Origin: Flavobacterium sp. GSB-24
Lineage (GTDB): Bacteria > Bacteroidota > Bacteroidia > Flavobacteriales > Flavobacteriaceae
Reading direction: 5' to 3'
Assembly (NCBI RefSeq): GCF_027924665.1
Contig: NZ_AP027043.1
Span: 3,968,001-4,032,000, forward strand
Length of the DNA stretch: 64,000 nucleotides
Shown one piece after another: positions 36,441 through 44,583 of the stretch; position 1 is the stretch's first letter; each line of letters begins with the position of its first letter. The translations under genes and the position numbers were made by a program. The notes beneath the pieces are model-generated. The model saw only the letters and a program-made list of their open reading frames with translations, did not search any database and had not been told where the DNA came from.

Positions 36441-38135
36441 TTATGATTCGCAACTGCTGCAGGAAACAAGACTTGTTACTAATTCTTTAGAAACACTCTG
36501 GCTTCTTTGGTAGTATAAACTTTTAACTCCTTGCTGCCAAGCTTCGATCATTAAACGGTTCACATCTTTAATTGCCAATTCTGCTGGAATATTAAGATTT
36601 AAACTTTGTCCCTGATCCACAAATTTCTGGCGGATTCCTGCCTGCTGTACAATTTCTAACTGGCTGATTTCTTTAAATGTTTTAAATACATCTTTTTCCT
36701 GCTGAGTCAACTGTTCCATATGCTGAACACTTCCGCCATTCAGCATAATTCCTCTCCAAACTTCTTCATTATCTAAACCTTTTTCTTCCAACAGTTTTTT
36801 AAGGTATTTATTTTTACGCATAAAATTACCTTTACTCAATCCAGCTTTATAATAGTTACTGCTAAAAGGCTCAATTCCTGGAGAAGTTTGTCCTAAAATT
36901 GCAGAAGAAGATGTTGTTGGTGCAATTGCCATTGTGGTTGTATTACGTCTTCCGTAACCTTTTAACAATTCCGGCTCTCCGTAAATTCTAGCTAATTCTT
37001 GACTTGCTTTATCTGCTTTATCGCTAATATGTTTAAAAATCTCTGTAGTTTTCATTTTAGCTTCCATTCCTTCAAACGGAATCATATTTTTCTGTAAATA
37101 AGAATGCCATCCTAAAACGCCTAAACCTAATGCACGGTGTCTTTTAGCAAATTTATTAGCTGCAGAAAGATAATAGTTCCCTTCAGTTTTTTCGATGAAT
37201 TCCTGTAAAACAGCATCTAAGAAAAAGATTGCCAGTTTTACCGCTTCAGTATCTTTCCATTCTTCATATAGCTCCAAGTTCATTGAAGATAAACAGCAGA
37301 TAAATGATTCATCATGAGTTGATGGAAGCATAATCTCACTGCACAAGTTACTGGCATTGATTCTTAAGTTTTGATCTTTATAAACTTGTGGTTTGTTTTT
37401 ATTTACGTTGTCACTAAAGAAAATATAAGGCAAACCTTTTTGCTGACGGCTTTCTAAAACTTTCGCCCAAATTTGTCTTTTATCAGCATCTCCATCAATC
37501 ATTTCCTGCATCCAATAATCTGGCACACAGATTCCTGTAAACAAATTCTGAATTGGGTTTCCGATACTTTTAATTTTCAAAAACTCCTCGATATCCGGGT
37601 GGTCAATATCTAAATAAGCTGCAAATGCGCCACGACGAACTCCGCCTTGCGAAATTGTATCCATTGCAGTATCAAAAAGTTTCATAAAGCTTACGGCTCC
37701 ACTACTCTTTCCGTTATCTGTTACGGCACTTCCGCGCTCGCGTAATTCACCAAAATAACCAGAAGTCCCGCCTCCGATTTTAGTCTGCATAATTACCTCG
37801 CCCAATTTATGGGTGATTCCTTCAATTTTATCTGGAACGTGTACATTAAAACAAGAAATTGGCAAACCTCTTTCTGTTCCCATATTTGCCCACACAGGCG
37901 AACTAATACTCATCCAGCCTCTTTCGATCATTTCAACAAAAGATTCTTTTAATTCTGGTTTGTAAAGTCTTTTAGCGGCAGCGGTACAAATTCGATCGAT
38001 TGCACCTTCAACCGTTTCACCTTTTAAAAGGTATCCGCGATTTAAAATTTGCTCACTTTCAGAGTTCTTCCACCACATTTTACTATCGTTCTGTGATTCA
38101 AAATTATTTACTGGGTTTGTGTCTATCGTATTCAT
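36441..38135 (-). CDS. nrdA: Class I ribonucleotide reductase, alpha subunit (no ATP-cone)
   Basis: 564 residues. Catalytic residues are all visible: Cys of the redox pair in PISCFNVH, NLCSEIMLPS (substrate Asn, radical Cys, Glu), second pair Cys in FICCLSSMN, the tyrosine pair in KSLYYQRS and the C-terminal swinging CSSCES. The protein is much shorter than E. coli NrdA because it begins directly at the helical domain (ILNRGYLLKGETVEGAID); no N-terminal ATP-cone is present. It follows nrdB by 18 bases. It reduces ribonucleoside diphosphates using the radical made by NrdB. Confidence 0.93.
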   Translation of the reverse strand: MNTIDTNPVNNFESQNDSKMWWKNSESEQILNRGYLLKGETVEGAIDRICTAAAKRLYKPELKESFVEMIERGWMSISSPVWANMGTERGLPISCFNVHVPDKIEGITHKLGEVIMQTKIGGGTSGYFGELRERGSAVTDNGKSSGAVSFMKLFDTAMDTISQGGVRRGAFAAYLDIDHPDIEEFLKIKSIGNPIQNLFTGICVPDYWMQEMIDGDADKRQIWAKVLESRQQKGLPYIFFSDNVNKNKPQVYKDQNLRINASNLCSEIMLPSTHDESFICCLSSMNLELYEEWKDTEAVKLAIFFLDAVLQEFIEKTEGNYYLSAANKFAKRHRALGLGVLGWHSYLQKNMIPFEGMEAKMKTTEIFKHISDKADKASQELARIYGEPELLKGYGRRNTTTMAIAPTTSSSAILGQTSPGIEPFSSNYYKAGLSKGNFMRKNKYLKKLLEEKGLDNEEVWRGIMLNGGSVQHMEQLTQQEKDVFKTFKEISQLEIVQQAGIRQKFVDQGQSLNLNIPAELAIKDVNRLMIEAWQQGVKSLYYQRSQSVSKELVTSLVSCSSCES

Positions 38136-38153
38136 AAGTATTCTGGGCTTGTA

Positions 38154-39128
38154 TTAGAAAAGATCGTTTGCGGTAATGCTTTTATCATGTTTCGTATATT
38201 CAACAGGACGTTTGGCAAAGAAATCGTCTAAACTGTTTGCAAAAACTTCTTCTTCAAACCAAGTCATTTTTGAATATTCGTCTGGAGAAACATTAAAGAT
38301 CGTTTCAATATTTATTTGTTTTAAACTTTCATCAATTCTAAATTTCATGAAGTTCACTAAGTCTTCTTTATTAATAGTTTCGATCGCTCCGTCTTCAAAA
38401 ATCCAATCTAAAATATCGGCTTCAACAGTTATAGATTCTTTAACTGTTTCTCTAATTAATTCTAATGTTTCAGCATTGAAATATTCGGGAAATTCTTCAC
38501 GGATTTTATTAATAATATAAATTCCACCATTCGCATGAATTTGTTCGTCGATAGATGTCCAAGCAATAATGTTGCTCACATTTTTCATATAGCCTTTGAA
38601 TCTTGTGAACGACAATAAAATTGCAAACTGACTGAACAAAGAAACATTTTCGATTAAAATACTGAATAAAATCAGCGAAACCATGTATTTTCTGTTGTCC
38701 TGAGATTTGGTATCCTTTAATACATTAGAAAGATAATCTACACGTCTCCGTACTACAGGAACATCTAAAAGTTTTTCGAATTCATCATTGTAACCTAAAA
38801 CTTCTAATAAACGAGAATATGCTTCAGAATGTCTGAATTCACATTCTGCAAAAGTAGTTCCCAATCCGTTGAATTCTGGTTTTGGAAAATGCTCGTATAT
38901 ATTTCCCCAAAAGCTTTTTACAGCTACCTCAATTTGTGCAATAGCCAATAAACTATTTTTAATTGCGGTTTTTTCAGCCAGATTTAAATGGGCATGAAAA
39001 TCTTGTGTGTCGGCAGTAAAATCTACTTCGGTGTGCACCCAGTAGGCTTTATTAATTGCTTCAGTAAATTGGAGAACCTCAGGATATTCAAAAGGTTTAT
39101 AATTGATTCTTTTATCGAAAATTGACAT
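38154..39128 (-). CDS. nrdB: Class I ribonucleotide reductase, beta subunit
   Basis: 324 residues. Metal ligands and radical site can be aligned: Asp in VDFTAD, EFRHSEAY supplying E-x-x-H and the tyrosyl-radical Tyr (near residue 104), Glu in LIENVSLF, and DEQIH giving the second E-x-x-H. So it looks like a di-metal, tyrosyl-radical enzyme, not one of the radical-Tyr-lacking subclasses. It has no N-terminal ATP-cone. First gene of nrdBA, downstream of the TTATCAACA cluster. Confidence 0.93.
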   Translation of the reverse strand: MSIFDKRINYKPFEYPEVLQFTEAINKAYWVHTEVDFTADTQDFHAHLNLAEKTAIKNSLLAIAQIEVAVKSFWGNIYEHFPKPEFNGLGTTFAECEFRHSEAYSRLLEVLGYNDEFEKLLDVPVVRRRVDYLSNVLKDTKSQDNRKYMVSLILFSILIENVSLFSQFAILLSFTRFKGYMKNVSNIIAWTSIDEQIHANGGIYIINKIREEFPEYFNAETLELIRETVKESITVEADILDWIFEDGAIETINKEDLVNFMKFRIDESLKQINIETIFNVSPDEYSKMTWFEEEVFANSLDDFFAKRPVEYTKHDKSITANDLF

Positions 39129-39228
39129 ATATATAGAATTTTAAGTGACTATTTTGAAATAAAAAATCGAGCGCTCTTTTGCAGGTGGTATCGGCGTGAT
39201 TTTTTATAATTACAAATTTAGCCCACAG

Positions 39229-39438
39229 TTATCCTTTTGTCCAGTTTTAGATGTTAAAAATATCTCCAATTATCAACAGTTTGAAAACTTTAAAAATTGG
39301 AGTTTCTGCAAATTTTATCAACAGGAAAATAATGTCTTGTAATTCTCAATGAACTAACTGTTTCCCTAAAATTAATAGTAAGTTATCAACATCTTAAAGT
39401 GATATTTTTTGAGGTATGGAGCTAAGCAGTTATCAACA
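39229..39438 (+). promoter_or_regulatory. Cluster of four identical DnaA-box-like 9-mers
   Basis: TTATCAACA occurs exactly at 39270-39278, 39315-39323, 39383-39391 and 39430-39438, all on the plus strand, 45, 68 and 47 bases apart; a partial TTATCC is at 39229-39234. Each is one base from the DnaA consensus TTATCCACA. That they bind DnaA is inference. Confidence 0.6.
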
Positions 39439-39830
39439 GTTGATTTGGAAAAAGATTAATTTTAAAATCAATTTCAAAATAAAAAAACGCTAGTTATTAA
39501 TAATTATTCTAAATAATATTGTACTACTAAAAAACATAACATTTTTTATAACAGATAATTAGACTAAAAAACACTTTTAAAATTGATGTGAAGTATATTC
39601 AAAAAAGGACAACAATTGCTTTTAACAGGAAAGATTGGTAAAAACATTATTCAAGGTAAATAGATTCAAAAAATATATAGTTTTTATCTAAGAAACTACT
39701 CTGATCTTAATAGTTTCAAATATCAATTATCTAAAGGATATTGTTTGGATATAAAAATTAAAATCAGCTTAAGACATTCTTAAAATTCCGAAATACTAGA
39801 TTAAAAATCCGTTTTAACAACAAATTTGTA

Positions 39831-39860
39831 TTGATTTAAAAATATTAATCTTTACATTTG
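39831..39860 (+). promoter_or_regulatory. Promoter of the ankyrin-DUF2271 operon
   Basis: TTG (39831-39833), 19 bases, TACATTTG (39853-39860): full match to the Bacteroidetes promoter. The leader to the ATG at 39951 would be about 85 bases. Confidence 0.7.
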
Positions 39861-39950
39861 CTTTATTTTTATTTATTCTAAATAGAGTAAAATACATATC
39901 TGAAAATAAATTTAATCTTGAATAATTCTATAACCATAAATTATCAAAAC

Positions 39951-41447
39951 ATGAAAAAGAATCTTTTCGCTTCTTTTGCATTTGCTGTTACGCTTTTTGT
40001 AAGTGCTCAGCAAAAAAATACTCTTTTAGAACAATCTTTTTGGAAAACCTCTCCAGATATCGAAACTGTTAAGGCTGAAATAGCAAAAGGAAATAATCCT
40101 TCAGAGGCAAATGCCAATGCTTTTGATGTTACAACGCTGGCAATTAATAATGATGCGCCTGTTGCAACTATTAAATTTTTAATTGAACAGCCAGGAAATT
40201 CGGTTATGAAATTAACGCACGATAATCGTATTTATTTGCATTGGGCGGCTTATAGAGGAAATACAGAATTAGTAGAATATCTTATTAATAAAGGTTCTGA
40301 TGTAAATTTTGAAGACAGCCACGGAACTACTCCTGCAGATTTCGCAGCATCAAACGGGCAGTCGAGTCCTGCGATGTATGATGCATTTTTTAAGGCTGGA
40401 GTAAATCCGACAAAAAAATATACAAATGGAGCAAACCTTTTACTTCTGGCAATTGCGTCAGATAAAGATTTAAAAGCTGCAGAATATTTCGCAACTAAAG
40501 GAATGTCTCTTAAAGATGTTGATAATGATGGAAATACTGCTTTTACATACGCTGCAAGATCTGGAAATATTCCACTTTTGAAAAAACTTTTAGAAAAAGG
40601 AATTAAACCAACAGAAACTGCACTTTTGATTGCTGCACAGGGAAGCAGAAGAGAAACTAATACAATCGAAACGTACAAATATTTGGTTGAAGAAGTAAAA
40701 ATAAAAGCAGCTGCCCAAAACAAAGCAGGACAAAATGTATTACATATTTTAGCTGGAAAACCCAATCAAACTGAAATTATCAAATACTTTTTAGGAAAAG
40801 GTGTTGATGTTAACAAAGTTGATAAAGAAGGAAATACGCCAGTTATGGCTGCTGCATCTGCAAGAGAAACTGCTGCTTTAGAACTTTTTCTTCCTAATGC
40901 AAAAAATATCAATGCTCAAAACGTAAAAGGAGAATCTGCTTTGACATATGCCGTAAGATCTGGAACTCCAGAAGCTGTAAGTCTGCTTTTAGCGAAAGGT
41001 GCAGATATTAATGTAAAAGACAAAGACGGCAATAATTTAGGAGTTTATTTAGTACAGTCTTATCGTCCTGCGGGAAAAGATAAAGATGCTCCTAAACAAG
41101 ATCCTTTTGATGCAAAAGCAAAATTACTTCAGGATAAAGGATTAAATTTGGCGGCAGCACAAAAAGACGGAAACACTCTATATCATTTAGCAATCACTAA
41201 AAATGATGTTTCTCTCCTTAAAAAAATTACTGATTTAAAAGTAGATGTAAACGTTAAAAACAAAGATGGTTTAACTGCACTGCACAGAGCGGCTATGACT
41301 TCTAAAGATGATTCGATTTTAAAATATCTTGTTTCTGTTGGAGCCAAAAAAGACATCAATACAGAATTTGACGAGACAGCTTACGCTTTGGCAAAAGAAA
41401 ATGATCTGCTTACAAAAAACAATATTTCGGTTGAATTCTTAAAGTAA
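39951..41447 (+). CDS. Exported ankyrin-repeat protein
   Basis: 498 residues from the ATG at 39951, which opens a signal peptide (MKKNLFASFAFAVTLFVSAQ); the frame can extend to a TTG at 39918 but that hides the signal. Around ten ankyrin repeats follow to the end, for example YLHWAAYRGNTELVEYLINKGSDVNFED, TAFTYAARSGNIPLLKKLLEKGI and TALHRAAMTSKDDSILKYLVSVGA. Ankyrins mediate protein contacts, so it may be a periplasmic scaffold. First gene before DUF2271, the PepSY reductase and apbE; a link to that redox system is inferred from position only. Confidence 0.88.
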   Translation: MKKNLFASFAFAVTLFVSAQQKNTLLEQSFWKTSPDIETVKAEIAKGNNPSEANANAFDVTTLAINNDAPVATIKFLIEQPGNSVMKLTHDNRIYLHWAAYRGNTELVEYLINKGSDVNFEDSHGTTPADFAASNGQSSPAMYDAFFKAGVNPTKKYTNGANLLLLAIASDKDLKAAEYFATKGMSLKDVDNDGNTAFTYAARSGNIPLLKKLLEKGIKPTETALLIAAQGSRRETNTIETYKYLVEEVKIKAAAQNKAGQNVLHILAGKPNQTEIIKYFLGKGVDVNKVDKEGNTPVMAAASARETAALELFLPNAKNINAQNVKGESALTYAVRSGTPEAVSLLLAKGADINVKDKDGNNLGVYLVQSYRPAGKDKDAPKQDPFDAKAKLLQDKGLNLAAAQKDGNTLYHLAITKNDVSLLKKITDLKVDVNVKNKDGLTALHRAAMTSKDDSILKYLVSVGAKKDINTEFDETAYALAKENDLLTKNNISVEFLK

Positions 41448-41495
41448 ATAGTTTTAAACTTCAAAAATAAAATTCCAAATTACAATTAAAAAAAT

Positions 41496-41978
41496 ATGAA
41501 ATCTATATTTAAAATTGCTCTTACAAGCGCATTTGTTTTTTTACTTTCTCTTCAATCTAATGCGCAGTCAAGCAAATATAAATGCATGCTGCAGATGAAT
41601 AATTATATGGGAGAAGGTGCATATATTGTAGTTTCACTCGTTAATGGAAACGGCGAATACGAAAAAACACTTTATGTAATGGGCGATGATAAAAAGTGGT
41701 ACAAATCATTAAAAGAATGGAACAAATTCCATACTCAAAAAAATGATGATATCAGTGCAAAAACAGGGGCATCTGTTACTGGCGGAGATCGCAGTGTGAC
41801 AACAATAGAAATTGAAAATTCTAAAATTAACAAAGGCTACAAACTACGTTTTGAAACAGCTGTTGAAGATCAAAAGTATTATGTAAGCGATCTTGAAATT
41901 CCGCTTACAACAGAAGGTTTGGCTGCTAAAACAGATGGGAAAGGCTATATTAAATACGTAAGGTTAAGCAAAATTTAA
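41496..41978 (+). CDS. DUF2271 periplasmic protein, probable FMN carrier
   Basis: 160 residues with signal peptide (ALTSAFVFLLSLQSNAQ). The body matches DUF2271 (YIVVSLVNGNGEYEKTLYVMGDDKKWYKSLKEW). Near residue 90 it has DISAKTGASVTGG; TGAS resembles the [ST]GA[ST] motif to which ApbE attaches FMN through the Thr/Ser, although the usual Asp three residues before is displaced. With apbE and a flavodoxin-reductase in the same cluster it is probably a flavinylated extracytosolic electron carrier. It lies 48 bases after the ankyrin gene. Confidence 0.8.
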   Translation: MKSIFKIALTSAFVFLLSLQSNAQSSKYKCMLQMNNYMGEGAYIVVSLVNGNGEYEKTLYVMGDDKKWYKSLKEWNKFHTQKNDDISAKTGASVTGGDRSVTTIEIENSKINKGYKLRFETAVEDQKYYVSDLEIPLTTEGLAAKTDGKGYIKYVRLSKI

Positions 41979-42048
41979 TATTCAGCATATTATTTTTTAA
42001 CCTCTATAAGCATGAATTCTATTTTTTTCTGCTTAAAATTGAAATCTG

Positions 42049-42081
42049 AGCTTTGTCAAAGTTTTTAACTTTGACAAAGCT
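42049..42081 (+). terminator. Strong hairpin inside the redox cluster
   Basis: Perfect 15-bp stem AGCTTTGTCAAAGTT / AACTTTGACAAAGCT with a three-T loop, 70 bases after DUF2271. Only a short T stretch follows, so it may terminate partially (attenuation) or stabilise the upstream mRNA. Confidence 0.6.
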
Positions 42082-42101
42082 TTAAACATTTATTACTTTT
42101 A
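42071..42101 (+). promoter_or_regulatory. Possible internal promoter before the PepSY reductase
   Basis: TTG (42071-42073), 20 bases, TACTTTTA (42094-42101), one base off consensus. The TTG is inside the right arm of the hairpin. Transcripts would be almost leaderless, with the ATG at 42111. Confidence 0.4.
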
Positions 42102-42110
42102 ATACATTCA

Positions 42111-44294
42111 ATGACTCTTTCTTTCTGGCGTTACGCACACTTGGCCCTGGCCTTATTTTCTTCTATTTTTTTGTTTTTAGCCACGGTAACCGGAATTATT
42201 CTGGCGGTCGATGCAGTGCAGGAAAAAACTCTTCCGTACAAAACTGAAAATTTTAATGAAATAACTTTAGGAGAAACTCTTCCTATTCTAAAAAAGGCTT
42301 ACCCAGAAATTACAGAATTAAGTGTTGATTACAATCAGTTTGTAACGCTTCAGGCAATTGATCAAGACGGAAATGATGTTAATGCTTATGTTGATCCCAA
42401 AACGGGAAAAGCTTTAGGAACTCCTGTAAAAAAAAGCGAATTTATTCAATGGGTTACAAGTTTTCATCGCTCGTTGTTTCTTCATGAAGCAGGACGTTTT
42501 TTTGTCGGCATAATTTCTTTTTGTTTATTACTAATTTCGCTTTCGGGTTTTGTATTGGTATTAAAGAGACAACGCGGTATTCGAAATTTCTTCTCCAAAG
42601 TAATCAAGGAATATTTCGCCCAGTATTATCATGTTGTTTTGGGGCGATTGGCTTTAATTCCAATTCTAATTATTGCATTAACAGGAACCTATTTATCGTT
42701 GGAACGATTTAACTTTTTTATGGGTGAAGAAAAAGCGAAACCTGTAAAATCTGAACTTTCAGAAAAAGACAAAACGACTTCTATATTTAAAACTACTTTA
42801 CTTTCTGATGTAAAAAAAATTGAGTTTCCTTTTACAGATGATCCTGAAGAATATTATATCATTGAATTAAAAGATCGCGAGATCGAAGTTAATCAGGTTT
42901 CTGGTGCTGTTATTTCAGAAAAACTTTCGCCGGTAACCAAACAATTTGCTGCTTTGAGCCTTGATCTTCATACAGGTAGAATTAACGGAGTCTGGGCTGT
43001 AATCTTAGCAATAGCTTGCATCAATATTTTATTCTTTATTTATTCTGGTTTTGCGATTACTTTAAAAAGAAGATCAAGCCGAATTAAAAACAAATTCACA
43101 TCTCAAGAAAGTACTTTTATTCTCTTAGTTGGCTCTGAAAACGGAAGTTCTTTTAGATTTGCTAATGCTATTCTGAAACAATTAACCGATCAAGGCTACA
43201 AGGCTTTTATTACCGAACTGAATCGTTTTTCGGTATATCCAAAGGCAGAACATATAATTGTCTTTACTTCTACTCATGGTTTAGGTGATGCGCCTTCTAA
43301 CGCAAAAAAATTCAAAGCTGTATTAGAAAAGCAAAATCAGGATCAGAAAATTAATTTTTCTGTCGTTGGTTTTGGCTCTAAAGCGTACCCAGATTTCTGT
43401 CAGTTTGCGATTGAGATCGATCAGCTTTTAGCGGCTCAAAACTGGGCAGAACGTTATTTAAGTTTACAAACCGTTAACGACAAATCGGCTGTTGAATTTG
43501 TAAACTGGATAAAATTATGGAGTGCTAAAACGGGAATTCCTTTGGCGACAACTCCTTCATTATACAATCACGTACCGAAAGGACTGCAGAAATTAATGGT
43601 TTTAGATAAGACGCCGATTTCTGATACCGAACATACTTTTATACTAACATTACGCGCTAATTCTAGGGCTAAATTTGTTTCTGGTGATTTACTGGCAATT
43701 TATCCTGCTAATGATTCTAGAAAACGCCTCTACTCTATTGGAAATCATTCTGGAAACATACAATTGGTTGTAAAACTGCATGAAAACGGATTGGGTTCTG
43801 GCTTTTTAAATAATTTGGAACCTGGAAATACGATAAAAGCTAGAATTCTTAAAAACCCTACTTTTCACCTTCCAAAGAAAGCACCAAAAGTGGCTCTCAT
43901 CTCTAACGGAACTGGAATTGCTCCTTTCCTGGGAATGATTGAACAGAATAAAGCTAAGAAGGAAATACATTTGTACAGCGGTTTTAGAATGGTAACTCCA
44001 ACGCTTTTGGCTTATAAAAAGTTTGCAAAAGTGATGATTCAAAAACAACATCTGGATCGCTTTCACGTAGCATTATCTCGTGAAGGAGCAAATATTTATG
44101 TTATGGATTTGATTCAAAAAGATGCTTCTTTTTTTATGAATTTATTAAAAGAAGGCGGTGTAATCATGATCTGTGGTTCGCTTGCCATGCAGAAAGATGT
44201 TGAAGCTGTTTTGAATGGATTGTGTCTGGAAAATGGAATTAAAAGTCTTTCTGAATACAAAGAAAATGGTCAATTATTAACGGATTGCTATTAG
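42111..44294 (+). CDS. PepSY membrane - flavodoxin - FNR fusion reductase
   Basis: 727 residues. The N-terminal 330 are a PepSY-associated membrane unit with four helices (LALFSSIFLFLATVTGIILAV; FFVGIISFCLLLISLSGFVLVL; LALIPILIIALTGTYLSL; AVILAIACINILFFIYSGFAI) and conserved His residues (FHRSLFLHEAG, YYHVVLGR, DLHTGR) that may bind haem. Then a flavodoxin domain (about 343-480, LVGSENGSSFRFANAI, STHGLGDAPSNA) and a ferredoxin-NADP reductase-like part (about 500-727, RLYSIGNHSG, NGTGIAPFLGM, MICGSLAMQKDVEAVL). It should take electrons from NADPH through flavins and pass them across the membrane to outside acceptors such as the DUF2271 carrier. Confidence 0.9.
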   Translation: MTLSFWRYAHLALALFSSIFLFLATVTGIILAVDAVQEKTLPYKTENFNEITLGETLPILKKAYPEITELSVDYNQFVTLQAIDQDGNDVNAYVDPKTGKALGTPVKKSEFIQWVTSFHRSLFLHEAGRFFVGIISFCLLLISLSGFVLVLKRQRGIRNFFSKVIKEYFAQYYHVVLGRLALIPILIIALTGTYLSLERFNFFMGEEKAKPVKSELSEKDKTTSIFKTTLLSDVKKIEFPFTDDPEEYYIIELKDREIEVNQVSGAVISEKLSPVTKQFAALSLDLHTGRINGVWAVILAIACINILFFIYSGFAITLKRRSSRIKNKFTSQESTFILLVGSENGSSFRFANAILKQLTDQGYKAFITELNRFSVYPKAEHIIVFTSTHGLGDAPSNAKKFKAVLEKQNQDQKINFSVVGFGSKAYPDFCQFAIEIDQLLAAQNWAERYLSLQTVNDKSAVEFVNWIKLWSAKTGIPLATTPSLYNHVPKGLQKLMVLDKTPISDTEHTFILTLRANSRAKFVSGDLLAIYPANDSRKRLYSIGNHSGNIQLVVKLHENGLGSGFLNNLEPGNTIKARILKNPTFHLPKKAPKVALISNGTGIAPFLGMIEQNKAKKEIHLYSGFRMVTPTLLAYKKFAKVMIQKQHLDRFHVALSREGANIYVMDLIQKDASFFMNLLKEGGVIMICGSLAMQKDVEAVLNGLCLENGIKSLSEYKENGQLLTDCY

Positions 44295-44583
44295 GATTAG
44301 ATTTTAGATTATAGATTGTAGATTGTAGATTTTGGATTTTGGATTTTGGATTTTAGACTGTAGTCCCGAAGCCTCGGGATAGATTATAGAATTTAGATCG
44401 CAATTATAAATGAATCCCAGAGGGATGACATATTTATAGATTACATTTGGTTCACACAAAGTCAAAGCTCCAGCGGAGCGACATATACAAACTACATATC
44501 GCTCTGGCGAAGCTTTAATTTGAAACGTCTAAATTATAACTATAAATATTTCGCTCCAGGGGAGCTCTAAAAAATGATTTTTT
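44295..44583. repeat. Mixed intergenic repeats incl. palindromic REP-like units
   Basis: 44300-44355 holds tandem TTTTGGA / TGTAGAT units. TCCCGA-AGCC-TCGGGA (44364-44379) is a hairpin. From 44461 three related palindromic units, AGCTCCAGCGGAGCG, CGCTCTGGCGAAGCT and CGCTCCAGGGGAGCT, stand in opposite orientations. Such elements look like dispersed intergenic repeats. No gene. Confidence 0.65.

Larger units (their letters stand above)
39129..39950. other. Long AT-rich intergenic region upstream of nrdB
   Basis: About 820 bases between divergent genes with no coding potential. From the nrdB side: a -7 element TAAATTTG on the minus strand (39220-39213, no clear TTG), the TTATCAACA cluster, then about 400 bases of very AT-rich DNA (39439-39830), then the ankyrin promoter. 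This resembles a replication origin or a DnaA-controlled nrd promoter. Confidence 0.6.
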
